A stretch of 64,000 nucleotides of DNA from Streptomyces sp. BK239 (GTDB lineage: Bacteria > Actinomycetota > Actinomycetes > Streptomycetales > Streptomycetaceae): assembly GCF_004217285.1 (NCBI RefSeq), contig NZ_SHKS01000002.1:1-64000 (forward strand). The letters run 5' to 3'. Within the stretch, counting starts at the first letter, position 1. Every line of letters begins with the position of its first letter. Under the pieces are notes generated by a model, which was not told where the DNA came from, searched no databases, and saw only the letters and a list, made by a program, of their open reading frames with translations. The translations under genes were made by a program, and so were the position numbers. Of this stretch, positions 41,879 to 49,563 are shown in pieces.

Positions 41879-43882
41879 TCACGGGATGCGCGGTGCGGGA
41901 CGCGGGGCGCGGACGCCGTCCGCCGGCGCGGAGCGGGAGGCGTCGGGCGCCGTCGTCGCGGCGCCGGAGGCGGTGCCGGTGGAGGTGGCGGTGGAGGTGG
42001 CGGTGGAGGTGGCGGCGGTGGAGGTGGCGGCGGCGAACGCCCTGGCGCCGCCGACGAGCGGGACCCGGGCCGACGTGCGGGACAGGTCCAGGGTGAGGGT
42101 CGGGGTGTCGGCGGGCGGGTCGATGAGGTCCTTGTCGGTGCCCGCGACGATCAGCGCCAGCCGGTGGCCCGCGGGCACCACGTGGTCGGTGGCCGCCAGG
42201 TCGAGGGTGATCGAGTACGCGCGGCCCGGGGTGAGCGGGACGCCCCGGCCGGCGTCGGCGTAGGTGCCCAGGTCGGCCCAGCCGCGGCTGACGACGGTGT
42301 GGCCGACGTCGGCCGTGCGCGGCGCGGTCTCCTTGAAGCAGGCGCTGTCGCCGGCGCTGCTGACGCCCCAGCAGGTGCGGTCGGCGAGGGTGGTGATGCC
42401 CTCGCCGCTCGCCGCGTAGTCACGGATGGTGTCGGGGCCGAGGTCGACGAGGACGGCGGTCAGATGGGCCGTGGGGGTGGTGGGCGTGGCGGTGACGGTG
42501 ACCTCGGAGGAGCCGGACAGGCGCAGGTCCCGGGTGAGGGGCGCGGTGACGAAGCCGGCCTTGTCGGGGGTCGCGGTGTCGATCCGCGCCGCCCAGTCGG
42601 TCTCGCCGAGCCGCGGGTCGTCGGTGAAGGCCGCGGCGCCGTGTCCCTTGCGCAGACCCAGGGCGCCGACGCCGGGGTGGACGCCCTGGTCGGGGCGCAG
42701 GGTGGTGGTCCGTGTGCCGCGCGGCGGCCAGGACCGCGAGGTGACCCACTGGTCGGGGTGGCGTTCGACGTCGGCCATCGGCTCGCGGTCGATGCCGTTG
42801 TCGTAGCCGAGGAGTTCGTGGTCGAACCAGCGGTGCAGGGTCTTCACCCAGTCGGCGCGGCGGAAGTCGAAGGGGTCGACGTGTCCGGTCTGGGAGAGCC
42901 AGATCTTGCGTTCGACGCCATACTTGGCGAGCGCGTCCCACCACTGGCCTACGTGCTTCATACGGACGTTGAGGTCCTGGAGGCCGTGGACGAGGAAGAC
43001 GCTGGCCTCGACCCTGCTGGCGTGCCTGACGTAGTCGCGTTCTTTCCACAGCCCGGTCCGGTCGCCCGTGCGGGGCGCCTGCTCGACGAGTCTGCGCTGC
43101 ACGGCGGCGCACTTGGCGCGGGCGTCGGGGCTGTCGACGTAGTCCGAGAGCCAGTCGGGGCCGGAGTCGTAGAGCGGGGCGCCCTGCTGGAAGTAGTAGT
43201 CGTACCAGGAGGAGATGGCGCTGATCGGGACGATGGTCTTCAGGCCCTTCACACCGGTGGCGGCGACGCCGTTGGCGATCGTGCCGTCCCAGCTCTTGCC
43301 GATCATGCCGGTCGTGCCGTCGGTCCAGCCCGCCTTGACGGCGGTGGCGCCGGTGCGGGTGGTGTACGCGGTGCCGCGTCCGCCCAGCCAGTCGATCACG
43401 GCCTTCGCGGAGAGGACGTCGGAGCGGCCGCCGACGTCGACACAGCCGTCGGAGCGGTTGGTTCCGGCCAGGTCGACGGCGACGAAGGCGTAGCCGCGGG
43501 GCACGAAGTAGTTGTCGTAGAACAGCGGGGTCTGGACGACGGCGCCGTTCGCGTCGTACGTCTTGCGCTGGCTCTCGTTGCCGCGTCCGCAGCACGAGTA
43601 GTAGGGGCTGGCGTCCATGATGACGGGCACCTTGCGGCCGCGGGCGGCGGGTTCGCGCGGGCGGACGATGTCGACGGCGACCCGGTCGGTCCTTCCGTCG
43701 CCGTCGCCGTCGAGCCGGGTGTCCACCCAGACGGCCTGACGGACGGCGTCGTCGTAGGAGTACACCGGCAGGCTCTCGCGCGGGGCGGCACGGGCGGTCG
43801 GGGTGAGGAAGGCGGCCGTCAGGAGGGTGACGGCCGCGGCCGCGAGCGGTCTCCAGATCGTGAAGCGCGTGCGTATCGGCAT
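41879..43882 (-). CDS. Secreted Xaa-Pro dipeptidyl-peptidase (CocE/S15)
   Basis: 667 residues with a signal peptide (RPLAAAAVTLLTAAFLTPTARAA). The alpha/beta-hydrolase nucleophile is in MIGKSWDGTIANG (GKSWDG), the Asp/His come from HGLQDLNVR and SQTGHVDPF, and a C-terminal jelly-roll (LTRDLRLSGSSEVTVTA) is typical of S15. It releases X-Pro dipeptides outside the cell. The tail repeats Ser-Thr-Ala, coded by 12-base repeats near 41980-42030. ATG at 43882; divergent from the M1 gene. Confidence 0.9.
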   Translation of the reverse strand: MPIRTRFTIWRPLAAAAVTLLTAAFLTPTARAAPRESLPVYSYDDAVRQAVWVDTRLDGDGDGRTDRVAVDIVRPREPAARGRKVPVIMDASPYYSCCGRGNESQRKTYDANGAVVQTPLFYDNYFVPRGYAFVAVDLAGTNRSDGCVDVGGRSDVLSAKAVIDWLGGRGTAYTTRTGATAVKAGWTDGTTGMIGKSWDGTIANGVAATGVKGLKTIVPISAISSWYDYYFQQGAPLYDSGPDWLSDYVDSPDARAKCAAVQRRLVEQAPRTGDRTGLWKERDYVRHASRVEASVFLVHGLQDLNVRMKHVGQWWDALAKYGVERKIWLSQTGHVDPFDFRRADWVKTLHRWFDHELLGYDNGIDREPMADVERHPDQWVTSRSWPPRGTRTTTLRPDQGVHPGVGALGLRKGHGAAAFTDDPRLGETDWAARIDTATPDKAGFVTAPLTRDLRLSGSSEVTVTATPTTPTAHLTAVLVDLGPDTIRDYAASGEGITTLADRTCWGVSSAGDSACFKETAPRTADVGHTVVSRGWADLGTYADAGRGVPLTPGRAYSITLDLAATDHVVPAGHRLALIVAGTDKDLIDPPADTPTLTLDLSRTSARVPLVGGARAFAAATSTAATSTATSTATSTGTASGAATTAPDASRSAPADGVRAPRPAPRIP

Positions 43883-44083
43883 GCGCCTGGACGGTACAGC
43901 GGGCAACTCCCGTGCAGAAGGGGGCGATTGTGCGCAGTATGTGGCTGGAACGGGTCCCTGGGCATGGTCGGTCATGACGGCCGAATGGCGATCGTGTGAC
44001 AGCGGCGGCTGTGGGCAGGTCCCGGGCACAGGGAGTCCATAGGCTCTCAACAGATCTCACGTCCCCACGACTTGGAGTTCTTC

Positions 44084-45595
44084 GTGCACCGCAGAATCAT
44101 CGCGCCGGGCGCACTGGCCGCCGCGTCCGTGCTGCTGGCGATCCCGGCGTCGGCCGCGGGCGGCTCCCCCGGCGCGCCGGGCATCGGCGACCCCTACTAC
44201 CCGGCCTACGGCAACGGCGGATACGACGTCTCCCACTACGACCTGAGGCTGAAGTACCAGCCCGTGACGGACCGTCTGGAGGGCACGGCGACGCTCCTCG
44301 CGAAGACGACGCAGGACCTGTCGCGCTTCGATCTGGACTTCCTCCTCGACGTGAGCGAGGTGCGTGTCAACGGCGTGCCGGCCGCGTTCACCGCCTCGGG
44401 GGAACACGAGCTGCAGATCACGCCGAGGACGCCCCTGGCGAAGGGCGCGGCGGTGACGGTGGTGGTCCGCTACGGCGGCGTCCCCTCCTCGAAGCAGGCG
44501 TACGGCTTCACCAGTTGGCACCGCACGCCGGACGGCGGTGTCGGCGCCAACGAGCCCGAGGCGGCCTGGTGGTGGTTCCCGAGCAACGACCACCCGCTCG
44601 ACAAGGCGACCTACGACGTGTCGGTGCAGGTGCCCGACGGCACCCAGGCCATCTCCAACGGCACGCTCCAGTCGACCGTTTCACGGGCCGGCTGGACCCG
44701 GTACAGCTGGCGGTCGGGCAAGCCGCAGGCGACGTATCTGGCCACGCTCGCGGTCGGGAAGTTCGACGTCACGACCGGCCGGACCGAGAGCGGTGTCCCG
44801 GTCGTGAACGCCTACAGCAAGGACCTGGGGGCCGACGCGGGCGCGGCGCGGGCGAGCGTCGAGCGGACCGGGGAGATCGCCGACTGGCTGGCCGAGTACT
44901 TCGGGCCGTACCCGTTCGACGCGCTCGGCGGATACGTGCCGAACGTGACCACGGGGTACGCGCTGGAGACGCAGACCCGGCCCTTCTACAGCCCGCGGCA
45001 GTTCGCGAACGGCTCGAACACCTCCGTGGTGGTCCACGAACTGGCCCACCAGTGGTATGGCGACCTGGTGTCCGTCGCCGGCTGGAAGGACATCTGGATC
45101 AACGAGGGCTTCGCCCGGTACGCGCAGTGGCTGTGGTCGGAGCACGAGGGTGAGGGCTCGGCCCAGGAGATCGCGGACTACGTGTACGCCTCCCGTGCCG
45201 CCGACGATCCGTTCTGGACCGTGCGGCCGGGCGACCCGGGCCCGGAGAACCAGTTCCACGCGGCGGTGTACGACCGGGGCGCGCTCGCCCTTCAGGCGCT
45301 GCGGAACGAGATCGGCGACGAGGCGTTCTTCGCGCTCCTGAAGGGCTGGCCGCAGCGCCACGCCTACGGCAACGCCACCGTCGCCGACTTCAGGCGGTAC
45401 GCGGAGGAGGTGTCGGGCCGGCCGCTGGCCGCGCTCTTCGACACCTGGCTGTTCCAGCCGTCGAAGCCGGCGGCGCCGGCGGCCGCCGCGGCTTCCCTCT
45501 CGTCCCGGCCGCTCGGGACGCGGGGCGCGCCCGTGCGGCCGAAGTCGTGGCAGAAGATCGCCGCGACGAACGGTGTGCACGAGCACCGGCACTGA
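44084..45595 (+). CDS. Secreted M1-family metallopeptidase
   Basis: A zinc aminopeptidase-like enzyme of 503 residues. Signal peptide (VHRRIIAPGALAAASVLLAI ... ASAAGG), beta-sandwich N-domain, and the zinc site HELAHQWYG (about 310-318) with NEGFARYAQWLW supplying the third ligand Glu. The usual GAMEN substrate loop is replaced by GYALETQT. The GTG at 44084 is set by TTGGAG nine bases upstream. Export and lack of the full C-terminal helical domain suggest an extracellular peptidase. Confidence 0.9.
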   Translation: MHRRIIAPGALAAASVLLAIPASAAGGSPGAPGIGDPYYPAYGNGGYDVSHYDLRLKYQPVTDRLEGTATLLAKTTQDLSRFDLDFLLDVSEVRVNGVPAAFTASGEHELQITPRTPLAKGAAVTVVVRYGGVPSSKQAYGFTSWHRTPDGGVGANEPEAAWWWFPSNDHPLDKATYDVSVQVPDGTQAISNGTLQSTVSRAGWTRYSWRSGKPQATYLATLAVGKFDVTTGRTESGVPVVNAYSKDLGADAGAARASVERTGEIADWLAEYFGPYPFDALGGYVPNVTTGYALETQTRPFYSPRQFANGSNTSVVVHELAHQWYGDLVSVAGWKDIWINEGFARYAQWLWSEHEGEGSAQEIADYVYASRAADDPFWTVRPGDPGPENQFHAAVYDRGALALQALRNEIGDEAFFALLKGWPQRHAYGNATVADFRRYAEEVSGRPLAALFDTWLFQPSKPAAPAAAAASLSSRPLGTRGAPVRPKSWQKIAATNGVHEHRH

Positions 45596-45600
45596 GTGAC

Positions 45601-45652
45601 GTCCGGGCGGCTCAGGGGCAGAGATCGCTGTGGCTCACCGAGCCGCCCGGAC
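45601..45652. terminator. Hairpin terminator between M1 peptidase and sugar kinase
   Basis: GTCCGGGCGGCTC and GAGCCGCCCGGAC pair perfectly over 13 bp with a 26-base loop. The right arm lies inside the 3' end of the convergent kinase gene. Confidence 0.75.
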
Positions 45653-46570
45653 GAGGAGTTCCTCCCGGTCGATGGCGTTCGTCGCCGTCGCCGGCACGGT
45701 GCAGGCGTGCGCGCCCGCCACCGCGCCGTACAGGGCGCAGCGCTGCGGCGGCTCGCCGGTGAGGCGGCCGTAGAGGAAGGCCGCCGCGAAGGCGTCGCCG
45801 GCGCCGTTGGAGTCCACCACCGGGCCGGGCGGCGGCACCGCCGGTATCCGGGTCAGCTCGCCGTCGGCCAGCAGGTACGCGCCCTCGGCGCCGGCCGTGG
45901 CGACGACCGTGTCGGCCCGGCCCCGCTCGGCGACCCGGCGCATGGTCGCCTCGGGGTCGGTGAGGTTGGACGCGGACAGGAACACGACGTCGGCCGCGTG
46001 GGCGAACGGCTCGTGGTACGGGTTCTCGCCGTCCCAGTCGTGCAGGTCGGTGGAGATGCTCACGCCGGCCTCGCGCAGCGCGGGCAGGGCGTGCGCGCAG
46101 GGCTGGGTGATCGAGACGTGCGCGTGGCGACTCGCCCCGGCCAGGGCTCGGAGCGTGGACGGCGGGAACCGGTCGTCGGGGCCGGTGCGGCTCGTGTCGT
46201 ACAGGGAGAGCCTCCGGCCGTCGGGGCCGACCAGGTTGACGGCGCGCTTGGTGCCGGCGGGCTGCGGGACGGCGGTCAGCCCGATGCCGCGGTCGCGGTG
46301 CAGGGCGCGGACCAGCGCGCCCTCGGGGTCGTCGCCGAGGAAGTCGAGATGGTGGGTGCGCAGGCCCAGGGCGGCCAGGCCGACGGCGACGAAGTCCCCC
46401 GTCTGTCCGGCGCGGGTGCGGATCCCGCTGCCGATCATGTAGCTGTCTGCGTACGGGAGCGGCAGCTCGGGGACGTACACGATGGTGTCCACGCCCGCGC
46501 CGCCCAGGACGAGGACGTCGGTGTCCCGGCCGGACGGGGCCGACCGAGCGGGCCCGGTGGACCGGCTCAC
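45635..46570 (-). CDS. PfkB-family carbohydrate kinase
   Basis: 311 residues, ribokinase fold. VLGGAGVDTIVYVPELP at the start is the family's first segment, GQTGDFVAVGLAALG the substrate lid, and VVDSNGAGDAFAAAFLYGRL (about 262-281) contains the GAGD anion hole and catalytic Asp. It phosphorylates a sugar or nucleoside; which one is unclear. GTG start at 46570, one base after the macro-domain stop, so the two are co-transcribed. Confidence 0.9.
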   Translation of the reverse strand: MSRSTGPARSAPSGRDTDVLVLGGAGVDTIVYVPELPLPYADSYMIGSGIRTRAGQTGDFVAVGLAALGLRTHHLDFLGDDPEGALVRALHRDRGIGLTAVPQPAGTKRAVNLVGPDGRRLSLYDTSRTGPDDRFPPSTLRALAGASRHAHVSITQPCAHALPALREAGVSISTDLHDWDGENPYHEPFAHAADVVFLSASNLTDPEATMRRVAERGRADTVVATAGAEGAYLLADGELTRIPAVPPPGPVVDSNGAGDAFAAAFLYGRLTGEPPQRCALYGAVAGAHACTVPATATNAIDREELLVRAAR

Positions 46571-46571
46571 C

Positions 46572-47054
46572 TCAGGCCTCCCCGTGGTCGTACACCGTCA
46601 CCGCGATGCCGCGCTTCACCAGGCGTTCGGTGATCAGCGGCTCCACCCGGGACCACTTGCCGCCGGCCAGGCCGCAGCCGATGCGGGGCATGTGGACGGA
46701 GGCGTCGAGTTCGGCGGCCTTGTCGGCCAGGGCCTGAAGTGCCGTGTCGATGGCCTCGTAGCGCACGGGGACGCCCTTGCTGCCCGTGCCCATACCCCGC
46801 TGACCGACCAGGTTGGCGACCCAGACGTACGGCTCGACCTGGACGAACTGGGCGGCGCCCAGCCCGAAGTCGTTCGCCGCGCGCTCCCGGTGCCAGGCGC
46901 GGTAGGCCGCCTCGGGCTGCGGCCAGCGGCGGGAGAGCGCCACGACGAAGCCCTTCCCCCATCCCCCGATGTCGTTGCAGACATGGGCGATCACCTTGAC
47001 GCCCTTCACCGACGGCACGGTGGCGTCACCCCGGATGTAAGTGATCTCCGACAT
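46572..47054 (-). CDS. Macro-domain (ADP-ribose-binding) protein
   Basis: 160 residues, a single macro domain. ITYIRGDATVP at the N-terminus, VIAHVCNDIGGWGKGFV (about 21-37) and MPRIGCGLAGGKW (about 122-134) match ADP-ribose-1''-phosphate phosphatases and glutamate-linked ADP-ribose hydrolases (Poa1/TARG1-like). It may clear ADP-ribose or O-acetyl-ADP-ribose. Coupling to a PfkB kinase suggests handling of ribose-containing metabolites. Confidence 0.88.
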   Translation of the reverse strand: MSEITYIRGDATVPSVKGVKVIAHVCNDIGGWGKGFVVALSRRWPQPEAAYRAWHRERAANDFGLGAAQFVQVEPYVWVANLVGQRGMGTGSKGVPVRYEAIDTALQALADKAAELDASVHMPRIGCGLAGGKWSRVEPLITERLVKRGIAVTVYDHGEA

Positions 47055-47114
47055 GACGCCACCGTAGGCGATGCCACTGACAGTGGCCTGCGAGTCACCG
47101 CGTGGGCCGGCCCG

Positions 47115-48581
47115 CTACTTCGTGGGGCCGGTCAGCTCCTGGTCGGCGGTCCGCGCCACCCTGTTGCGGATCCCGAACCAGCCGGCGACGAGTGCGGCGG
47201 CGATGAGCGGGACGAGCAGGACGGTCTTGCGGCCGACCTCGGGGTCGTTCCACATCAGGCCGAGCACGGCGATCAGGAAGGCGATCGTGACGATCTCCGT
47301 GCCCGGGCTGCCGGGGAGGCGGAAGGACGGCCGGTGGAGCAGGCCCGCCCTGGCGCGGCGGACGAAGACCAGGTGGCAGACCATGATGATCACCCAGGTG
47401 CTGATGACGCCGAGGGAGGCGACGTTCAGCACGATCTCGAAGGCCTGCTCCGGCACGAGGTAGTTCAGGCCGACGCCGAGGACGCAGACCCCGCAGGTGA
47501 GCAGGATGCCGCCGTAGGGGACCTGGCTGCGGTTCATGCGGGCGGTGAACTTCGGGGCGGAGCCCGCCATCGCCATCGAGCGCAGGATGCGGCCGGTGGA
47601 GTACAGGCCCGAGTTGAGCGAGGACATGGCGGCGGTGAGCACGACGAGGTTCATCACGTCGCCGGCGCCGGAGACGCCGATCTTCGACAGGACGGTGACG
47701 AACGGGCTCTGGTCGGCGGAGTAGGCCGAGCCGGGCAGCAGCAGGGCGAGCAGGACGACCGAGCCGACGTAGAACAGGCCGACCCGCCACATGATCGAGT
47801 TCACCGCGCGCGGGACGACCTTCTCCGGCTCGGCGGTCTCGCCCGCGGCGACGCCGACCAGCTCCAGTGCGGCGTACGCGAAGATCACGCCCTGCATGAC
47901 GATGACGACGGGCATCAGGCCGTGCGGGAGGAGGCCGCCGTTGTCGGTGATCACGCCGAGGCCGGGCGCCCGGCCGTCGACCTCGTGCCGGGTGGCGAGC
48001 AGGAAGATGCCGATGCACATGAACGCGACGAGGGTGGCGACCTTGACGACGGAGAACCAGAACTCCATCTCGCCGAAGATCTTCACCGAGATCAGGTTGA
48101 CGGCCAGCACCACGGCCAGTGCGGCCAGCGCCAGCACCCACTGGGGGATGCTGGTGAACAGACTCCAGTAGTGCGTGTAGAGGGCGATCGCCGTGATGTC
48201 GGCGATGCCGGTGGTCGACCAGTTCAGGAAGTACATCCAGCCGGCGACGTAGGCGCCCTTCTCGCCGAGGAACTCGCGCGCGTACGACACGAACGAGCCG
48301 GAGGACGGCCGGTAGAGGACCAGCTCGCCCAGGGCGCGGACGACGAAGAAGGCGAAGACGCCGCAGACGAGGTAGGCCGCGGCGAGCGCCGGGCCCGCGG
48401 TGTGGAGGCGTCCTCCGGCGCCCAGGAAGAGGCCGGTGCCGATGGCGCCGCCGATGGCGATCATGTTGACGTGGCGGTGCTTCAGGTCCTTGCTGTAGCC
48501 GGCGTCGCCCGCGTCCGCGGGTGTCGCGGTCGCCCCGGTGGGGGCGGCGACCTCGGCCGTGTGCACGGTGTCCTTGCTCAC
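47115..48581 (-). CDS. Amino-acid permease, APC/AAT family (AnsP/GabP-like)
   Basis: 488 residues, about 12 membrane helices. The first reads HVNMIAIGGAIGTGLFLGAG with the substrate-binding glycines. Conserved GELVLYRPSSGSFVSYAREFL follows. It imports a neutral or amide amino acid with protons, asparagine or GABA by resemblance. GTG start at 48581. The leader contains a strong hairpin (48604-48624). Confidence 0.9.
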   Translation of the reverse strand: MSKDTVHTAEVAAPTGATATPADAGDAGYSKDLKHRHVNMIAIGGAIGTGLFLGAGGRLHTAGPALAAAYLVCGVFAFFVVRALGELVLYRPSSGSFVSYAREFLGEKGAYVAGWMYFLNWSTTGIADITAIALYTHYWSLFTSIPQWVLALAALAVVLAVNLISVKIFGEMEFWFSVVKVATLVAFMCIGIFLLATRHEVDGRAPGLGVITDNGGLLPHGLMPVVIVMQGVIFAYAALELVGVAAGETAEPEKVVPRAVNSIMWRVGLFYVGSVVLLALLLPGSAYSADQSPFVTVLSKIGVSGAGDVMNLVVLTAAMSSLNSGLYSTGRILRSMAMAGSAPKFTARMNRSQVPYGGILLTCGVCVLGVGLNYLVPEQAFEIVLNVASLGVISTWVIIMVCHLVFVRRARAGLLHRPSFRLPGSPGTEIVTIAFLIAVLGLMWNDPEVGRKTVLLVPLIAAALVAGWFGIRNRVARTADQELTGPTK

Positions 48582-48603
48582 GGGAGTTCCACTCTCTGGT
48601 GCG

Positions 48604-48624
48604 CCCGGGCGTCGTGCGCCCGGG
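48604..48624. repeat. Leader hairpin of the amino-acid permease gene
   Basis: CCCGGGCG and CGCCCGGG pair perfectly around TCGTG, 23 bases upstream of the permease start. It could affect ribosome access. The remaining intergenic space to 48798 holds the divergent MerR promoter. Confidence 0.5.
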
Positions 48625-48798
48625 TTTCCTTACGGTCATGGCCCGCGGCTCCCGGGTCGGGGCACAGACCAAGGGGGCAGCTTCCCAGCGTGTGACCGCC
48701 CATGCGGTGGCTCATGTCACAGAGGGTGACTTCTCACAGGGTCCTCACTCCCGCCCCTCGGCTTTCACAGCGGTGGTGTGACAGCGATACTGCTGCGC

Positions 48799-49557
48799 AT
48801 GACGATCGAGACCGAGGAGCCGTCCCTCACGGTCGACGAGCTGGCCGCCCGGGCCGGTGTCACGGTGCGCACGGTCCGCTTCTACGGCACCAGGGGCCTG
48901 CTGCCGCCGCCGGTCATCGGTCCGCGCCGGGTGGGCCGCTACGGCGCGGGGCATCTCGCGCGGCTGGCGTTGATCGAGGAGCTGAGGCGGCAGGGCATGA
49001 CACTGGCCGCGATCGAGCGCTACCTGGACCGGCTGCCCGCCGGTCTCGACGCGCACGACCTCGCCGTCCACCGCGCGGTGGTGGCGTCCTGGGCGCCGGA
49101 CGCGCGGGAGACGGTGACGCGGGAGGAGCTGTGCCGGCGGGCGGGGCGGGCGCTGGAGCCCGGGGACGTGGAACGGCTCACGGCGATGGGCGTGCTGACC
49201 GGGGGCCCCGGCGAGGACTCCTACCGGGTGGATCCGGGGCTGCTGAGGCTGGGCGTGCGGCTCCTGGACGTGCCGCTGTCGCCGGAGTCGATCCTCGCGG
49301 CGCGCACCGTGCTCGTGGAGCACGCGCGGGCCGCCGCGCACGAGATGTCGCGGCTGCTGCGCGAGGAGGTGGCCCAGGACGACGCGCGCGCGGTGCGGTC
49401 GCTGTCGGCGCACATGCAGCCGCTGGTGGTGCAGGCGCTGCTCACGGCGTTCCAGCGGTCGCTGACCGAGGAGGTGCGGGAGTGGCTCGGGGAGCCGCCG
49501 CCGAGGGACGGCTCCCCTGGAGGAAGCGGCTCGCCCGGGGAAAGCCGCTCCCCTTGA
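48799..49557 (+). CDS. MerR-family transcriptional regulator
   Basis: 252 residues. The winged HTH is at about 10-75 (LTVDELAARAGVTVRTVRFY, GLLPPPVIGPRRVGRY), followed by a long helical C-terminal domain without metal-binding Cys. TTTCAC and GATACT spaced 17 bp end seven bases before the ATG, so the message is probably leaderless. It is convergent with the fad operon (6 bases apart) and divergent from the permease; either could be a target. Confidence 0.88.
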   Translation: MTIETEEPSLTVDELAARAGVTVRTVRFYGTRGLLPPPVIGPRRVGRYGAGHLARLALIEELRRQGMTLAAIERYLDRLPAGLDAHDLAVHRAVVASWAPDARETVTREELCRRAGRALEPGDVERLTAMGVLTGGPGEDSYRVDPGLLRLGVRLLDVPLSPESILAARTVLVEHARAAAHEMSRLLREEVAQDDARAVRSLSAHMQPLVVQALLTAFQRSLTEEVREWLGEPPPRDGSPGGSGSPGESRSP

Positions 49558-49563
49558 GGTCGC

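Noticed and set aside
41980..42030. Phase-variable promoter repeat
   Set aside because: The repeats lie inside the coding end of the peptidase, and 12 bp keeps the frame, so no on/off switching is expected.
40451..43999. Plus-strand open frame of nearly 1,200 codons
   Set aside because: Antisense to the ABC-F and dipeptidyl-peptidase genes, Gly/Val/Asp-rich, no motifs. It is a product of high third-position GC.
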